A stretch of 64,000 nt of DNA from Actinomycetales bacterium (GCA_016125355.1 WGLX01000009.1:62001-126000); one strand, 5' to 3'; numbered from the stretch's first letter, positions 45,185 through 55,292 are shown. The notes: a model not told the origin generated them from the letters alone. Program-made: numbers and translations.

Positions 45185-46201
45185 GTGCTAATCAGCCAGC
45201 GTCCCGTGCTCTCGGAGGAGCCGATCAGCGAGTTCCGCTCGCGGTTCGTGCTCGAGCCCCTCGAGCCCGGTTTCGGCTACACCCTCGGCAACTCGCTGCG
45301 TCGCACGCTGCTGTCGTCCATTCCGGGCGCGGCCGTGACGAGCATCCGCATCGAGGGCGTCCTCCACGAGTTCACGACCGTTCCGGGCGTGAAGGAGGAT
45401 GTCACCGAGCTCATCCTGAACATCAAGCAGCTGGTCATCTCCTCCGAGCACGATGAGCCGGTGGTCATGTACCTGCGCAAGCAGGGCCCCGGCACCGTCA
45501 CGGCGGCTGACATCCAGCCGCCGGCCGGCGTGGAGGTCCACAACCCGGACCTGCACATCGCCACGCTGAACGGCAAGGGCAAACTCGAGATCGAGCTGGT
45601 GGTCGAGCGCGGCCGCGGCTACGTCTCGGCGGTGCTGAACAAGCAGGCCGGCCAGGAGATCGGCCGCATTCCGGTCGACTCCATCTACAGCCCGGTGCTG
45701 AAGGTCACGTACAAGGTCGAGGCCACCCGCGTCGAGCAGCGCACGGACTTCGACAAGCTCATCCTGGACGTCGAGACCAAGCCGTCGATGCGTCCGCGTG
45801 ACGCCGTCGCCTCGGCCGGCAAGACGCTCGTGGAGCTGTTCGGCCTGGCCCGTGAGCTCAATGTCGACGCCGAGGGCATCGACATCGGTCCGTCGCCGAC
45901 GGACGCCTTCGTCGCGGAGCAGCTGTCGACGCCGGTGGAGCAGCTGGACCTGACCGTCCGGTCGTACAACTGCCTCAAGCGCGAGGGCATCCACACTGTG
46001 GGCGAGCTCATCACCCGCAGCGAGGCGGACCTGCTCGACATCCGCAACTTCGGTGCGAAGTCGATCGACGAGGTCAAGGTCAAGCTGGCCGGCCTGGGCC
46101 TGGCGCTCAAGGACAGCCCGCCCGGGTTCGACCCCGGCGCCGCCGTCTACTTCACCGACGAGGACGACGACCTGGCGTACGCCGAGGACGAGCAGCTGTA
46201 G
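45185..46201 (+). CDS. rpoA: DNA-directed RNA polymerase subunit alpha
   Basis: A 338-residue subunit. The N-terminal dimerisation domain (1 to about 230) has [20 protein letters not shown]. The C-terminal DNA- and activator-binding domain (about 250-320) has [20 protein letters not shown] and [19 protein letters not shown]. The start is GTG 45185 after SD GGAAGGAAG. The acidic C-terminal tail [14 protein letters not shown] is normal for the phylum. The 66 bases upstream are AT-richer than average. Confidence 0.98.
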   Translation: MLISQRPVLSEEPISEFRSRFVLEPLEPGFGYTLGNSLRRTLLSSIPGAAVTSIRIEGVLHEFTTVPGVKEDVTELILNIKQLVISSEHDEPVVMYLRKQGPGTVTAADIQPPAGVEVHNPDLHIATLNGKGKLEIELVVERGRGYVSAVLNKQAGQEIGRIPVDSIYSPVLKVTYKVEATRVEQRTDFDKLILDVETKPSMRPRDAVASAGKTLVELFGLARELNVDAEGIDIGPSPTDAFVAEQLSTPVEQLDLTVRSYNCLKREGIHTVGELITRSEADLLDIRNFGAKSIDEVKVKLAGLGLALKDSPPGFDPGAAVYFTDEDDDLAYAEDEQL

Positions 46202-46234
46202 CGGCTGCGTAAACGAAAGCACTGAGGAGAACCG

Positions 46235-46843
46235 ATGCCTACGCCAACCAAGGGTCCCCGTCTCGGCGGTGGTCCGGCCCACGAGCGGCTCATGCTGGCC
46301 AACCTGGCCACTGCGCTGTTCGAGCACGGGCGCATCACGACCACCGAGGCCAAGGCCAAGCGCCTGCGCCCGCTGGCGGAGCGCCTGATCACCTTCGCCA
46401 AGCGCGGTGACCTGCATGCTCGTCGTCGGGTGATGACCGTGGTCAAGGACAAGAGCGTCGTGCACGTGCTCTTCACCGAGATCGGTCCGCAGTACGCCAC
46501 CCGCCCGGGCGGCTACACCCGCATCACGAAGATCGGTCCCCGCAAGGGCGACAACGCGCCGATGGCCGTGATCGAGCTCGTCGAGCCGATGGCGGAGCAG
46601 GTCGTGGCCGAGGCCACGGGTGCCACCAAGCGCGCGGCGAAGGAGAAGGCTGCCGAGAAGCCCGCTCCCGTGGTTGAGGAGACCGTCGAGGAGACCCCGG
46701 AGACCGAGGTCAACGAGGTCGAGGAGGTCGTCGTCGACGCCGAGGCGACCGATGCGGCCACCGAGGCGGACGTGGTCGAGGAGGTCGAGGCCGCGGCCGA
46801 GGCCACCGAGGCGGATGCCGACGACAAGAAGGACGAGTCCTGA
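46235..46843 (+). CDS. rplQ: 50S ribosomal protein L17
   Basis: A 202-residue protein. The L17 core is residues 1 to about 120 ([39 protein letters not shown]). Beyond it is an 80-residue acidic Glu/Ala/Val tail ([20 protein letters not shown] onward) ending DDKKDES. Similar tails occur on L10 and S3 here. The stop lies in CTGA, where the truA reading frame may begin. Confidence 0.97.
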   Translation: MPTPTKGPRLGGGPAHERLMLANLATALFEHGRITTTEAKAKRLRPLAERLITFAKRGDLHARRRVMTVVKDKSVVHVLFTEIGPQYATRPGGYTRITKIGPRKGDNAPMAVIELVEPMAEQVVAEATGATKRAAKEKAAEKPAPVVEETVEETPETEVNEVEEVVVDAEATDAATEADVVEEVEAAAEATEADADDKKDES

Positions 46844-47700
46844 CCGACTCCCCGAACCCCGATCAGCCCGTCCCCGGACTCCCGGGTGACGGGCTGATCC
46901 GTCTGCGCCTTGACGTGGCCTACGACGGACGGGACTTCGCGGGCTGGGCGTATCAGCCCCATCCACCCGGCCTGCGGACCGTGCAGGGGGAGTTGCAGCG
47001 TGTCCTCGGACACCTGTTCGGCGCCGACGTCGATGTCCAGTGCGCGGGCCGGACGGACGCCGGGGTGCACGCGACCGGGCAGGTGGCGCACGTCGACGTG
47101 CCAGCGTGGCCGAGCGACGTGGATGCCCGGCGCATCAATCGGGCGCTGCCCGATGACATCCGGATCACCGCGATCGAGCGGGCACCGGCCGGGTTCGATG
47201 CCCGGTTCGCCGCGATCTGGCGGCGATACGTCTACCGGGTGTGCGACGACGGCCTGGGGCCGGCTCCCTTGCTGAGGCATCTCGCCCTGCCCTGGCCTCG
47301 GGCCCTCGACGTAGAGGCGATGAACCGGGCGGCGACGCCCCTGCTGGGCGAGCACGACTTCGCGCCCTTCTGCAAGCAGCGCGAGTTCGCGACCACGGTC
47401 CGCGGGCTGCAGCGGCTCGACTGGCATCGCGACGACACGGGCCTGGCCGTGATGACGGTCCAGGCAGATGCCTTCTGCCACTCGATGGTCCGCTCGCTGG
47501 TCGGCGTCATGCTTCCAGTCGGCGACGGACGCAAGCCCGAGGCTTGGCCGAGGCAGGTGCTGGACGCAGGCGTCCGGGACTCCTCCGTGACCACGATGCC
47601 CGCCTACCCGCTGGTCCTCGCCGAGGTCGGGTACCCGCCAGCCGAGGACCTGCTGGCCCGCCAGCGCGAGACGCGCAGCGTGCGAACCCGGGAGTCGTGA
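46840..47700 (+). CDS. truA: tRNA pseudouridine(38-40) synthase TruA
   Basis: Isomerises uridines 38-40 in the anticodon stem-loop. The catalytic Asp is in [11 protein letters not shown], and later motifs [16 protein letters not shown] and [13 protein letters not shown] are present. The first canonical start in frame is GTG 46915 ([10 protein letters not shown]), but this drops the conserved first strand IRLRLDV, which is coded in frame upstream without any ATG, GTG or TTG. CTG 46840 overlaps the rplQ stop in the same way as the ATGA/GTGA junctions elsewhere, so I propose a CTG start giving 286 residues; the 261-residue form is the conservative alternative. Confidence 0.85.
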   Translation: MTDSPNPDQPVPGLPGDGLIRLRLDVAYDGRDFAGWAYQPHPPGLRTVQGELQRVLGHLFGADVDVQCAGRTDAGVHATGQVAHVDVPAWPSDVDARRINRALPDDIRITAIERAPAGFDARFAAIWRRYVYRVCDDGLGPAPLLRHLALPWPRALDVEAMNRAATPLLGEHDFAPFCKQREFATTVRGLQRLDWHRDDTGLAVMTVQADAFCHSMVRSLVGVMLPVGDGRKPEAWPRQVLDAGVRDSSVTTMPAYPLVLAEVGYPPAEDLLARQRETRSVRTRES

Positions 47701-49361
47701 TGGGGCACATCGACGTCCAGCACGTGACCTTCGCGCTGCCCGACGGGCGGGTCCTCCTCGACGACGTCAGCTTCCGCGTCCCCGACGGCGCCACTGCGGC
47801 CCTCGTCGGGGCCAACGGGGCCGGCAAGACCACATTGCTGCGCATGATGGCCGGGGACCTCGCCCCCCACGAGGGCTCCATCGTGTGCTCGGGGACGCTC
47901 GCCGTCATGCGTCAGTTCATCGGGCAGATGTCGGATGGCACGCTGCGCGATCTGCTGCTCGGGGTGAGCCCCCGCGCACTGCGGGAGGCGGCCCGGGAGC
48001 TCGACGATGCCGAGCTGGCCCTGATGGAGTCCGACGATGAGCCGACGCAGATGCAGTACGCGCAGGCCATCGCCGACTACTCGGACGCGGGCGGCTACGA
48101 GTCGGAGGTGCTGTTCGACGTCGTCACGATGTCGGCGCTGGGGCTGCCCTACGACAAGGTGCGCTGGCGCCCTGTGTCGACGCTGTCCGGAGGCGAGCAG
48201 AAGCGGCTGGTGCTCGAACTGCTCCTGCGCGGGCCCGCCGACGTGCTCCTGCTCGACGAGCCCGACAACTACCTCGATGTCCCCGGCAAGGTCTGGTTGG
48301 AGAAGGCGCTGCGCGAGACGCCCAAGACGGTGTTGCTCATCAGCCACGATCGCGAGCTGCTCAACCAGTGCGCCTCCCACGTTGTGGCCGTCGAGCTCGG
48401 CGCTGCCGGCAACACGGTGTGGGTGCACGGCGGGGGATTCGGCACCTTCCATGATGCGCGGGCCGACCGCTTCTCGCGGCTCGAGGAACTCCGGCGTCGT
48501 TGGGACGAGGAGCACGCGAAGCTCCGCGAGCTGGTCCAGACCCTGAAGGTCAAGGCCGCCTACAACGACGGGATGGCGTCCCGCTACCAGGCGGCACAGA
48601 CCAGGCTGCGCAAGTTCGAGGAGGCCGGCCCGCCGATCGCGGTCCCGCGGGAGCAGAGCGTGCGTATGCGCCTCTCGGGTGGCCGCACCGCCAAGAGGGC
48701 GGTGGTGTGCGAGGCGTTGGAGCTCACGGGGCTCACGAAGCCATTCGACGCGGAGGTGTGGTTCGGGGAACGCGTGGCCGTGCTGGGGGCCAACGGGTCC
48801 GGGAAGTCGCACCTGCTACGGCTCCTCGCACTGGGCGGGTCGGATCCTGACGTGGAGCACCGGCCGGTGGGCGACGTGGTCATCCCGCCCGTGCGGCACA
48901 CCGGTGTCGCGCGGCTGGGCTCCCGGGTGCGGCCCGGGTGGTTCGCGCAGACGCACGTGCGCCCGGATCTCGCCGGTCGCACCCTGCTCGAGATCCTGCA
49001 CCGCGGGGACGAGTGGCGCGACGGCCTGCCCCGGGAGCCTGCCTCGCGGGCGCTGGACCGCTATGAGCTGGCGGGTGCGGCCGAGCAGGTCTACGACACG
49101 CTGTCCGGTGGACAGCAGGCCCGACTGCAGATCCTGCTCCTGGAGCTGAGCGGCGCGACCATGCTCCTTCTCGACGAGCCGACGGACAACCTCGACCTCG
49201 CGAGCGCCGAGGCCCTCGAGGAGGGCCTGAACCGCTTCGAGGGGACGGTGGTCGCGGTGACGCACGACCGTTGGTTCACGCGTGGCTTCGATCGCTTCCT
49301 GGTCTTCCGGGGCGATGGCAGCGTGGTCGAGACCGACGAACCGGTCTGGTCCGACTGGTAA
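47700..49361 (+). CDS. ABC-F family ATPase
   Basis: A 553-residue soluble protein with two ABC ATPase cassettes and no membrane domain. Cassette 1 has Walker A GANGAGKTT, signature STLSGGEQKR and Walker B VLLLDEPDN. Cassette 2 has GANGSGKSH, TLSGGQQAR and MLLLDEPTDN. The linker (about 255-300, RLEELRRRWDEEHAKLRELV) is the P-site tRNA interaction motif region. ABC-F proteins act on the ribosome, in translation control or antibiotic protection; which one applies cannot be told. ATG overlaps the truA stop by one base. Confidence 0.92.
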   Translation: MGHIDVQHVTFALPDGRVLLDDVSFRVPDGATAALVGANGAGKTTLLRMMAGDLAPHEGSIVCSGTLAVMRQFIGQMSDGTLRDLLLGVSPRALREAARELDDAELALMESDDEPTQMQYAQAIADYSDAGGYESEVLFDVVTMSALGLPYDKVRWRPVSTLSGGEQKRLVLELLLRGPADVLLLDEPDNYLDVPGKVWLEKALRETPKTVLLISHDRELLNQCASHVVAVELGAAGNTVWVHGGGFGTFHDARADRFSRLEELRRRWDEEHAKLRELVQTLKVKAAYNDGMASRYQAAQTRLRKFEEAGPPIAVPREQSVRMRLSGGRTAKRAVVCEALELTGLTKPFDAEVWFGERVAVLGANGSGKSHLLRLLALGGSDPDVEHRPVGDVVIPPVRHTGVARLGSRVRPGWFAQTHVRPDLAGRTLLEILHRGDEWRDGLPREPASRALDRYELAGAAEQVYDTLSGGQQARLQILLLELSGATMLLLDEPTDNLDLASAEALEEGLNRFEGTVVAVTHDRWFTRGFDRFLVFRGDGSVVETDEPVWSDW

Positions 49362-49396
49362 ACGGCCCTACCGTCTTCGGAGAGGCGAAGCCCGAT

Positions 49397-49426
49397 TTGG
49401 AGCCGTTGGACGGGCCCCGGTACCCT
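49397..49426 (+). promoter_or_regulatory. Putative rplM-rpsI promoter
   Basis: TTGGAG (49397-49402) and TACCCT (49421-49426) are 18 bases apart, the same layout as the rplJ promoter, and the downstream GAGCGCT context is shared too. A leader of about 145 bases follows, containing a hairpin with arms 49480-49486 and 49497-49503. Confidence 0.6.
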
Positions 49427-49578
49427 AGAGCGCTGCCGTGCGGCGGGTCTTCCCCCAGGAGTTCCCCCGTCCGCGAGGCCTGGGCGTCAGGGATGGCGCC
49501 CAGTACGACGCCCCCACGAGCCCTCGGGCCCGCGTGGGCGTGCAGAGTCCACGTCCCTACGAGAGAGAGTGAGTGCGC

Positions 49579-50022
49579 GTGCGCACCTACAGTCCGAAGC
49601 CGGGCGACAACACGCCCGTCTGGTATGTCATCGACGCATCCGACGTCGTCCTTGGCCGTCTGGCCACCCATGCCGCCACGCTGCTTCGTGGCAAGCACAA
49701 GCCGACCTTCGCTCCTCATATGGACATGGGCGACTTCGTGATCATCATCAACGCCGAGAAGGTGGCCCTCTCCGGCTCCAAGCGGGAGCAGAAGATGGAC
49801 TACCGCCACTCCGGTCAGCCGGGTGGCCTGCGTGCGACCTCCTACGGCGAGCTGCTCGAGAGCGATCCCCGTCGCGTCATCGAGAAGGCTGTGAAGGGCA
49901 TGCTGCCCCACAACAAGCTCGGCCGTCAGCAGCTGAAGAAGCTGAAGGTCTACGCCGGTGCTGAGCACCCCCACGCTGCGCAGCAGCCGCAGCCGTTCCA
50001 GATCACCCAGGTCGCCCAGTAG
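49579..50022 (+). CDS. rplM: 50S ribosomal protein L13
   Basis: A 147-residue early-assembly protein. GTG 49579 gives the standard [11 protein letters not shown]-terminus; GTG 49573 two codons earlier is possible. [40 protein letters not shown] and [13 protein letters not shown] are conserved. The purine-rich GAGAGAGAG lies upstream. It is paired with rpsI as usual. Confidence 0.97.
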   Translation: MRTYSPKPGDNTPVWYVIDASDVVLGRLATHAATLLRGKHKPTFAPHMDMGDFVIIINAEKVALSGSKREQKMDYRHSGQPGGLRATSYGELLESDPRRVIEKAVKGMLPHNKLGRQQLKKLKVYAGAEHPHAAQQPQPFQITQVAQ

Positions 50023-50047
50023 CGGCGCGGAAGCAACGAGAGGACTT

Positions 50048-50551
50048 GTGGCAGTGTCTGACGCCACCATCGAAGAGATCGACGTCGACGTCGAGGACGC
50101 CCCGTCGGAGTACACCACCGAGACCCCGGCCGCCCGCGCGACCGTGACCCGCGACATCGTGACCGCGCCCGGCGCGGCCACCGGTCGTCGCAAGCAGGCC
50201 ATCGCGCGCGTCCGTCTGGTGCCCGGTACCGGCCAGTGGACCATCAACGGCCGCACCCTAGACGCCTACTTCCCCAACAAGGTGCATCAGCAGGAGGTCA
50301 ACGAGCCGTTCGTCGCCCTGGGCGCCGAGGGCAAGTTCGACGTCATCGCCCGCATCAATGGCGGCGGCGTCTCCGGCCAGGCCGGGGCCCTGCGGCTCGG
50401 CGTCGCCCGTGCGCTGAACGAGATCGACGAGGAGGGCAACCGCCCGATCCTCAAGAAGGCTGGCTTCCTCACCCGCGATCCGCGGGCCAAGGAGCGCAAG
50501 AAGTACGGCCTGAAGAAGGCCCGCAAGGCGCCCCAGTACAGCAAGCGCTAG
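50048..50551 (+). CDS. rpsI: 30S ribosomal protein S9
   Basis: A 167-residue protein whose C-terminal tail ([12 protein letters not shown]) contacts P-site tRNA. GTG 50048 or 50054 follow GAGAGGA (50038-50044). The core begins at about residue 40 ([19 protein letters not shown]). The first 38 residues are an acidic, Thr-rich extension typical of actinobacterial S9. glmM starts 4 bases after the stop. Confidence 0.97.
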   Translation: MAVSDATIEEIDVDVEDAPSEYTTETPAARATVTRDIVTAPGAATGRRKQAIARVRLVPGTGQWTINGRTLDAYFPNKVHQQEVNEPFVALGAEGKFDVIARINGGGVSGQAGALRLGVARALNEIDEEGNRPILKKAGFLTRDPRAKERKKYGLKKARKAPQYSKR

Positions 50552-50555
50552 TCCT

Positions 50556-51908
50556 TTGGGACGCCTCTTCGGCACCGACGGGGTCCGGGGCCTGGCCAAC
50601 CGCGATCTGACGGCGGAGCTGGCCCTGGACCTTGCCGTGGCGGCTGCCCATGTGCTGGGCGACATCGGTGCCTTCGAGGGGCACCGCCCGAAGGCGGTGG
50701 TCGGGCGCGATCCCCGCGCCAGTGGTGAGTTCCTCGAGGCCGCGGTCGTCGCCGGACTCGCCAGCGCAGGCGTCGACGTGTACCGCGTCGGCGTCGTGCC
50801 CACCCCCGGCGTCGCCTATCTCACCGAGGCCCTGGGCGCCGACCTGGGCGTGATGCTGTCCGCATCCCACAACCCGATGCCCGACAACGGCATCAAGTTC
50901 TTCGCGCGCGGCGGAGTCAAGCTCGACGACTCCATCGAGGACCAGATCGAGTCGCGCATGCGCGAGCCCTGGGATCGACCCACCGGCGGCGCGGTCGGTC
51001 GCGTCGTCGACGCCTACGACGCCATCGAGCAGTACAAGGAGCACCTGCTCGGCACTCTGGCGCATCGCCTCGACGGGCTCACCATCGTGGTCGACTGCGC
51101 GAACGGCGCTGCCTCGGCGCTGGCTCCCGAGGTCTACGCGGCGGCCGGCGCGAACGTGATCGCCATCCACGCCCAACCGGATGGCCTGAACATCAACGAC
51201 AAGTGCGGCAGCACGCACATGGAGGACCTCGTTGCCGCCGTGCTCGCGCACGGCGCCGATGCGGGCATCGCGCACGACGGCGACGCCGACCGCTGCCTCG
51301 CCGTCGACTCCCTGGGCCGGCACGTCGATGGGGATCACATCCTCGCCATCCTCGCCTCGGCCATGGATCGCGAGGGCACCCTGGCCTCCGCGACGGTCGT
51401 CGCCACGGTCATGGCCAACCTCGGCTTCAAGCAGGCCATGACGGCGGCCGGCATCATGGTGGTCGAAACCGCCGTGGGCGACCGTTACGTGCTCGAGGCG
51501 ATGCGCGATGGCGGCTACACCCTGGGCGGGGAGCAGAGCGGCCACGTCATCATGTCCGAGTTCGCGACGACGGGCGATGGCGTGCTCACCGGATTGCACC
51601 TGCTCGCCGAGGTCGCCGCCTCCGGCACCTCCCTCGCGGCGCTGGCCGACGCCGTGACCAAGCTGCCGCAGGTCCTCGTCAACGTGCGCGGGGTCGACAA
51701 GGCCCGCATCCACGACTGCCCGCCGCTGCAGGACGCGATCGCGCGGGCGGAGGCCCGCCTCGGCGATGCGGGTCGCGTACTGCTGAGGCCGTCGGGCACG
51801 GAACCGGTCGTACGGGTCATGGTGGAGGCGGCCACGCAGGAGGAGGCCCAAGCGGTCACTGACGAGCTGGCCGCCGTGGTGCTCACCGAGCTGGCACTGG
51901 ACGACTGA
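50556..51908 (+). CDS. glmM: Phosphoglucosamine mutase
   Basis: A 450-residue enzyme interconverting glucosamine-6-phosphate and glucosamine-1-phosphate for UDP-GlcNAc and cell wall synthesis. TTG 50556 gives [12 protein letters not shown]. The phosphoserine loop is [17 protein letters not shown] (Ser about 104), the metal loop is DGDADRC, the sugar loop is GEQSGHV, and the phosphate loop is [12 protein letters not shown]. All sites are intact. It follows rpsI by 4 bases, so expression is linked to the L13-S9 unit. Confidence 0.96.
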   Translation: MGRLFGTDGVRGLANRDLTAELALDLAVAAAHVLGDIGAFEGHRPKAVVGRDPRASGEFLEAAVVAGLASAGVDVYRVGVVPTPGVAYLTEALGADLGVMLSASHNPMPDNGIKFFARGGVKLDDSIEDQIESRMREPWDRPTGGAVGRVVDAYDAIEQYKEHLLGTLAHRLDGLTIVVDCANGAASALAPEVYAAAGANVIAIHAQPDGLNINDKCGSTHMEDLVAAVLAHGADAGIAHDGDADRCLAVDSLGRHVDGDHILAILASAMDREGTLASATVVATVMANLGFKQAMTAAGIMVVETAVGDRYVLEAMRDGGYTLGGEQSGHVIMSEFATTGDGVLTGLHLLAEVAASGTSLAALADAVTKLPQVLVNVRGVDKARIHDCPPLQDAIARAEARLGDAGRVLLRPSGTEPVVRVMVEAATQEEAQAVTDELAAVVLTELALDD

Positions 51909-51931
51909 GGCCCAGTCTGGCTGGTCTCGGG

Positions 51932-52903
51932 TCAGTCGCGCGGCCTGCCGCCCCGCAAGGGGAGAAGGCGGCGCTCCACCCGCGTGGTGCGTCGCCAGAC
52001 CCGCTGCTGGAGCGCGAGCGTGAGCCACCCGGCGAGAGCCATGCCGGAGATGTTGACGGCCAAGGTCGCCGCACTTCCCCAGAACTCGGGCCAGTTGCCG
52101 AAGACCAGGGCCAGCGCCATGTTGCCCGATGCGGGCACGGTCGTGACCGAGATGAACACGCCGACGAGGACGCCCGAGCGCGCCGAGGTGAGCGCCAGGA
52201 CTCCCGCGGCCCCGGCGATCAGTGCGATCGTGAACGACCACGCATTGGGGCTGAAGATGAAGCTGGTCCCCGGCCGGGCGCTCGTGAGGAGCTGGTCGTC
52301 GTGGATCAGGCCGAGTAGGCGACCCGCGCCGGCCAGCAGGGCGACCGTGGCGATGGCGATCGCAAAGCCGAGGAGCAGTGTTCGCAGACCCTGACGGAAC
52401 AGGTGCCAGCGTCGGCGCACGATCCCGACCCCGAGGGCTGCGACGGCGACGAACTCCGGGCCGAGGACCATCGCGCCGATCACGAGGATGACGGAATCGG
52501 TCACGATGGCGATCGCCGCGAGCAGGGTCGCGAGGGTCATGAAGGACACGTACGTCCACGTCAGCTGGGACTCGTCGTACGCACGCTCGACCACGTCGGT
52601 CCACACGACGGCGTCGGCACTGGAACCCGGTGTGCGCAGTTCGGCATTGAGGCCCGGTTTCGAGATCCACGTCGTCACGGGCAGCAACTGGATCGTTCCC
52701 GAGTCCTGGACGCCGAGGGCCATCAGGTCCTCGATCACCGCGTTGACCGCCTCGCGGGGCAGGTCAGCCTCGATGACATCCCCGGGAGGCGTGATCGACG
52801 CACCCGGATGCACGACGAGGGCGCTGGTCGACGGGTTGCTGCGCAGGAGTTCGCTCACGGTTGACGCAAGATTCGCGGGGCAGCACACACGCACCGTGAT
52901 CAC
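51932..52903 (-). CDS. DUF389 family membrane protein
   Basis: A 323-residue protein from GTG 52903 (MITVRVCCPANLASTVSELL). Residues 1-90 form an ACT-like soluble region, and residues about 105-300 hold six or so membrane helices containing the DUF389 hallmark VIGAMVLGPEFVAVAALGVG and SVTTVPASGNMALAL. The family function is not established. It lies on the opposite strand between glmM and glmS, separating genes that often sit together; its start is 130 bases from glmS, so the promoters are divergent. Confidence 0.85.
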   Translation of the reverse strand: MITVRVCCPANLASTVSELLRSNPSTSALVVHPGASITPPGDVIEADLPREAVNAVIEDLMALGVQDSGTIQLLPVTTWISKPGLNAELRTPGSSADAVVWTDVVERAYDESQLTWTYVSFMTLATLLAAIAIVTDSVILVIGAMVLGPEFVAVAALGVGIVRRRWHLFRQGLRTLLLGFAIAIATVALLAGAGRLLGLIHDDQLLTSARPGTSFIFSPNAWSFTIALIAGAAGVLALTSARSGVLVGVFISVTTVPASGNMALALVFGNWPEFWGSAATLAVNISGMALAGWLTLALQQRVWRRTTRVERRLLPLRGGRPRD

Positions 52904-52934
52904 GGGCCCATTGTGGCGGGATTCGGGCGTCGTG

Positions 52935-53037
52935 GCGCCGGTAGGCTCAGTCGCATGTGGCGGCCGCGGCGCGGCCTGCATGCTCCATCGCCTCCCGGTC
53001 ACGAGCAAGCTCGCGCCGGTAGGCTCAGTCGCATGTG
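52935..53037 (+). repeat. Duplicated 25-bp promoter/start segment upstream of glmS
   Basis: Identical 25-base copies lie at 52935-52959 and 53013-53037. Each holds TAGGCT, then CAGTCGC, then ATGTG. Their offset of 78 bases is a multiple of three, so the upstream ATG (52955) is in frame with glmS and would add 26 residues ending in GRLSR before the true Met. Confidence 0.9.
53020..53025 (+). promoter_or_regulatory. Putative leaderless-type -10 of glmS
   Basis: TAGGCT 7 bases before ATG 53033; the duplicated copy is at 52942-52947 before ATG 52955. No SD is present in front of either ATG, consistent with leaderless translation. Confidence 0.5.
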
Positions 53038-54883
53038 CGGAATCGTGGGATACGTCGGCCAGCAGCAGGCGCTGGAGATCGTCGTTGCCGGCCTGCGCCG
53101 GCTCGAGTACCGCGGTTACGACTCCGCCGGTGTGGCGGTCATCAGCGATGGCGAGCTCTCCGTGCGCAAGAAGGCCGGCAAACTGGCCAACCTGGAGACG
53201 CTCTTGGGCAGTGACCCCATGCCGCAGTCGACGACCGGGATCGGCCACACCCGCTGGGCGACCCATGGCGGCCCGACGGACAGCAATGCCCACCCGCACG
53301 TGAGCGAGGACAGCACCGTCGCCGTCATCCACAACGGCATCATCGAGAACTTCGCCGAACTGCGGTCCGAACTGGCGGCGGCCGGCGTGCACCTGGCGTC
53401 CGAGACGGACACGGAGGTGGTCGCCCACCTCCTCGCGCATGAGCTCCCGAACGCGGACGATGACCTGCCGGAGGCCATGCGTCGGGTCTGCCGACGGCTC
53501 GAGGGCGCCTTCACCCTCGTGGCCATCGATCGCTCGCAACCCGATGTCGTCGTCGGCGCCCGCCGCAACTCCCCGCTCGTCGTAGGTGTGGGCGACGGCG
53601 AGAACTTCCTCGCGTCCGATGTGGCCGCTTTCGTGGCGCACACCAAGCAGGCCCTCGAGCTCGGGCAGGACCAGGTCGTGGTGCTGACGGCGGACTCGGT
53701 CACCGTCACGGACTTCGCCGGCGAGCCCGTCGAGGCCAAGCCCTACCTCGTCGACTGGGATGCCTCGGCCGCCGAGAAGGGCGGCTACGACCTGTTCATG
53801 CTCAAGGAGATCGCCGAGCAGCCACGCGCGGTCGCGGACTCCCTTCGCGGACGCATCACCAAGGACGGTCGCATCCAGCTGGACGAGACCAACCTCGAGG
53901 AGGCGACGCTCCGGTCGATCAACAAGGTCGTCGTCATCGCGTGCGGCACAGCGGCGCACGCGGGCATGGTGGCGAAGTACGCCATCGAGCACTGGACCCG
54001 CCTGCCCGTCGAGGTCGAGCTGGCGAGCGAGTTCCGCTACCGCGACCCGATCGTCGGACCGGACTCCCTCGTGATCGCGATCTCGCAGTCCGGCGAGACG
54101 ATGGACACCCTCATGGCGCTGCGCTACGCCAAGACACAGGGCGCGCGCACCCTCGCGATCTGCAACACGGTCGGCTCGACCATCCCGCGCGAGTCCGACG
54201 CCGTGCTCTACACGTACGCCGGACCGGAGATCGCGGTCGCCTCGACCAAGGCCTTCCTCACGCAGATCATCGCCGCCTACCTCGTGGGCATGTACCTCGC
54301 CCAGGTGCGCGGCACCATGTTCGAGGACGAGATCCGGCGCGTGCTCCTGCAGCTCGAGGACATGCCCAGCAAGGTCGACCTCGTGCTGGACACCACCGAG
54401 GGCGTACGGGAACTGGCGCGGGACCTCGCGAATTCGACGTCAGTGCTCTTCCTCGGCCGCCACGTGGGATACCCCGTGGCGCTCGAAGGAGCGCTGAAGC
54501 TCAAGGAGCTCGCCTACATGCACGCCGAGGGCTTCCCGGCGGGCGAGCTGAAGCACGGCCCGATCGCCCTCATCGAGGACGGGGTGCCGGTGATCGTGGT
54601 CGTGCCGTCGGCCACCGGGCGCGCGGACCTGCACGACAAGGTCATCTCCAACATCCAGGAGGTGCGGGCCCGCGGCGCTCGCGTCATCGCGATCGCGGAG
54701 GAGGGCGACGAGGGCATCACCCCGTTCGCCGACCACGTGATCCGCATCCCGGTCGTGCCGACGCTGATGCAGCCGCTTGTGGCAACCGTCCCGCTGCAGG
54801 TGTTCGCCTGCGAGCTGGCGACGGCGAAGGGACACGACGTCGACCAGCCGCGCAACCTCGCCAAGTCCGTCACGGTGGAGTAG
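53033..54883 (+). CDS. glmS: Glutamine-fructose-6-phosphate aminotransferase (isomerising)
   Basis: A 616-residue enzyme making glucosamine-6-phosphate from fructose-6-phosphate and glutamine. It must begin MCGIVGYVG at ATG 53033, since Cys2 becomes the N-terminal nucleophile of the glutaminase domain (residues 1 to about 240, with GHTRWATHG). Two SIS domains follow (VVIACGTAAHAGM; SQSGETMDTLMAL), and the C-terminus is RNLAKSVTVE. No glmS ribozyme was seen. It sits 16 bases before acpS on the same strand. Confidence 0.97.
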   Translation: MCGIVGYVGQQQALEIVVAGLRRLEYRGYDSAGVAVISDGELSVRKKAGKLANLETLLGSDPMPQSTTGIGHTRWATHGGPTDSNAHPHVSEDSTVAVIHNGIIENFAELRSELAAAGVHLASETDTEVVAHLLAHELPNADDDLPEAMRRVCRRLEGAFTLVAIDRSQPDVVVGARRNSPLVVGVGDGENFLASDVAAFVAHTKQALELGQDQVVVLTADSVTVTDFAGEPVEAKPYLVDWDASAAEKGGYDLFMLKEIAEQPRAVADSLRGRITKDGRIQLDETNLEEATLRSINKVVVIACGTAAHAGMVAKYAIEHWTRLPVEVELASEFRYRDPIVGPDSLVIAISQSGETMDTLMALRYAKTQGARTLAICNTVGSTIPRESDAVLYTYAGPEIAVASTKAFLTQIIAAYLVGMYLAQVRGTMFEDEIRRVLLQLEDMPSKVDLVLDTTEGVRELARDLANSTSVLFLGRHVGYPVALEGALKLKELAYMHAEGFPAGELKHGPIALIEDGVPVIVVVPSATGRADLHDKVISNIQEVRARGARVIAIAEEGDEGITPFADHVIRIPVVPTLMQPLVATVPLQVFACELATAKGHDVDQPRNLAKSVTVE

Positions 54884-54899
54884 GGCCCTGCTTCCCGAG

Positions 54900-55292
54900 A
54901 TGCCCGACTCGGTCGTGAGCGTCGGCGTCGACCTCGTCGACACGGCGCGATTCGCGCGGGTGATCGAGCGCACTCCCGGACTGGTGGCTCGGGTCTTCAC
55001 GGCCCGGGAGATCGAGCTCTCGGGCGGGGAGCGCATCCGGCCCGCGTCGCTGGCGGCCCGCTGGGCCGCGAAGGAGGCCGTGGCCAAGGCGCTCGTGCAC
55101 ACGGATGGCCTCGAGTGGCATCACTGCGAACTGCTCACCGGTCAGCGCGGGGAGCCGCTGCTCCACCTGACGGGCTCTGTCGCGGCGGCCGCCGCGGGCC
55201 GGGGCATCACCCACTGGGCCGTCTCGCTCAGCCATGATGGGGACATGGCCATTGCCTTCGTCGTCGCCTCCCGGGGCGGGTCGGACCGATGA
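54900..55292 (+). CDS. acpS: Holo-[acyl carrier protein] synthase
   Basis: A 130-residue enzyme that transfers 4'-phosphopantetheine from CoA to acyl carrier protein. VGVDLVDTARFARV holds the Mg-binding Asp, FTAREIEL follows, and WAAKEAVAKAL carries the catalytic Glu/Lys. The start is ATG 54900, with GTG 54915 an alternative. It opens a chain of eight overlapping genes; the next ATG overlaps its stop by 4 bases. Confidence 0.94.
   Translation: MPDSVVSVGVDLVDTARFARVIERTPGLVARVFTAREIELSGGERIRPASLAARWAAKEAVAKALVHTDGLEWHHCELLTGQRGEPLLHLTGSVAAAAAGRGITHWAVSLSHDGDMAIAFVVASRGGSDR

Noticed and set aside
52913-53032. GlmS start upstream of 53033
   Set aside because: GlmS needs Cys immediately after the initiator Met for glutaminase activity, so the main product must start at 53033; the upstream ATG is kept only as a hypothesis.
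53020-53040. glmS ribozyme in front of glmS
   Set aside because: The proposed transcript has no leader, and no ribozyme-like core lies upstream.
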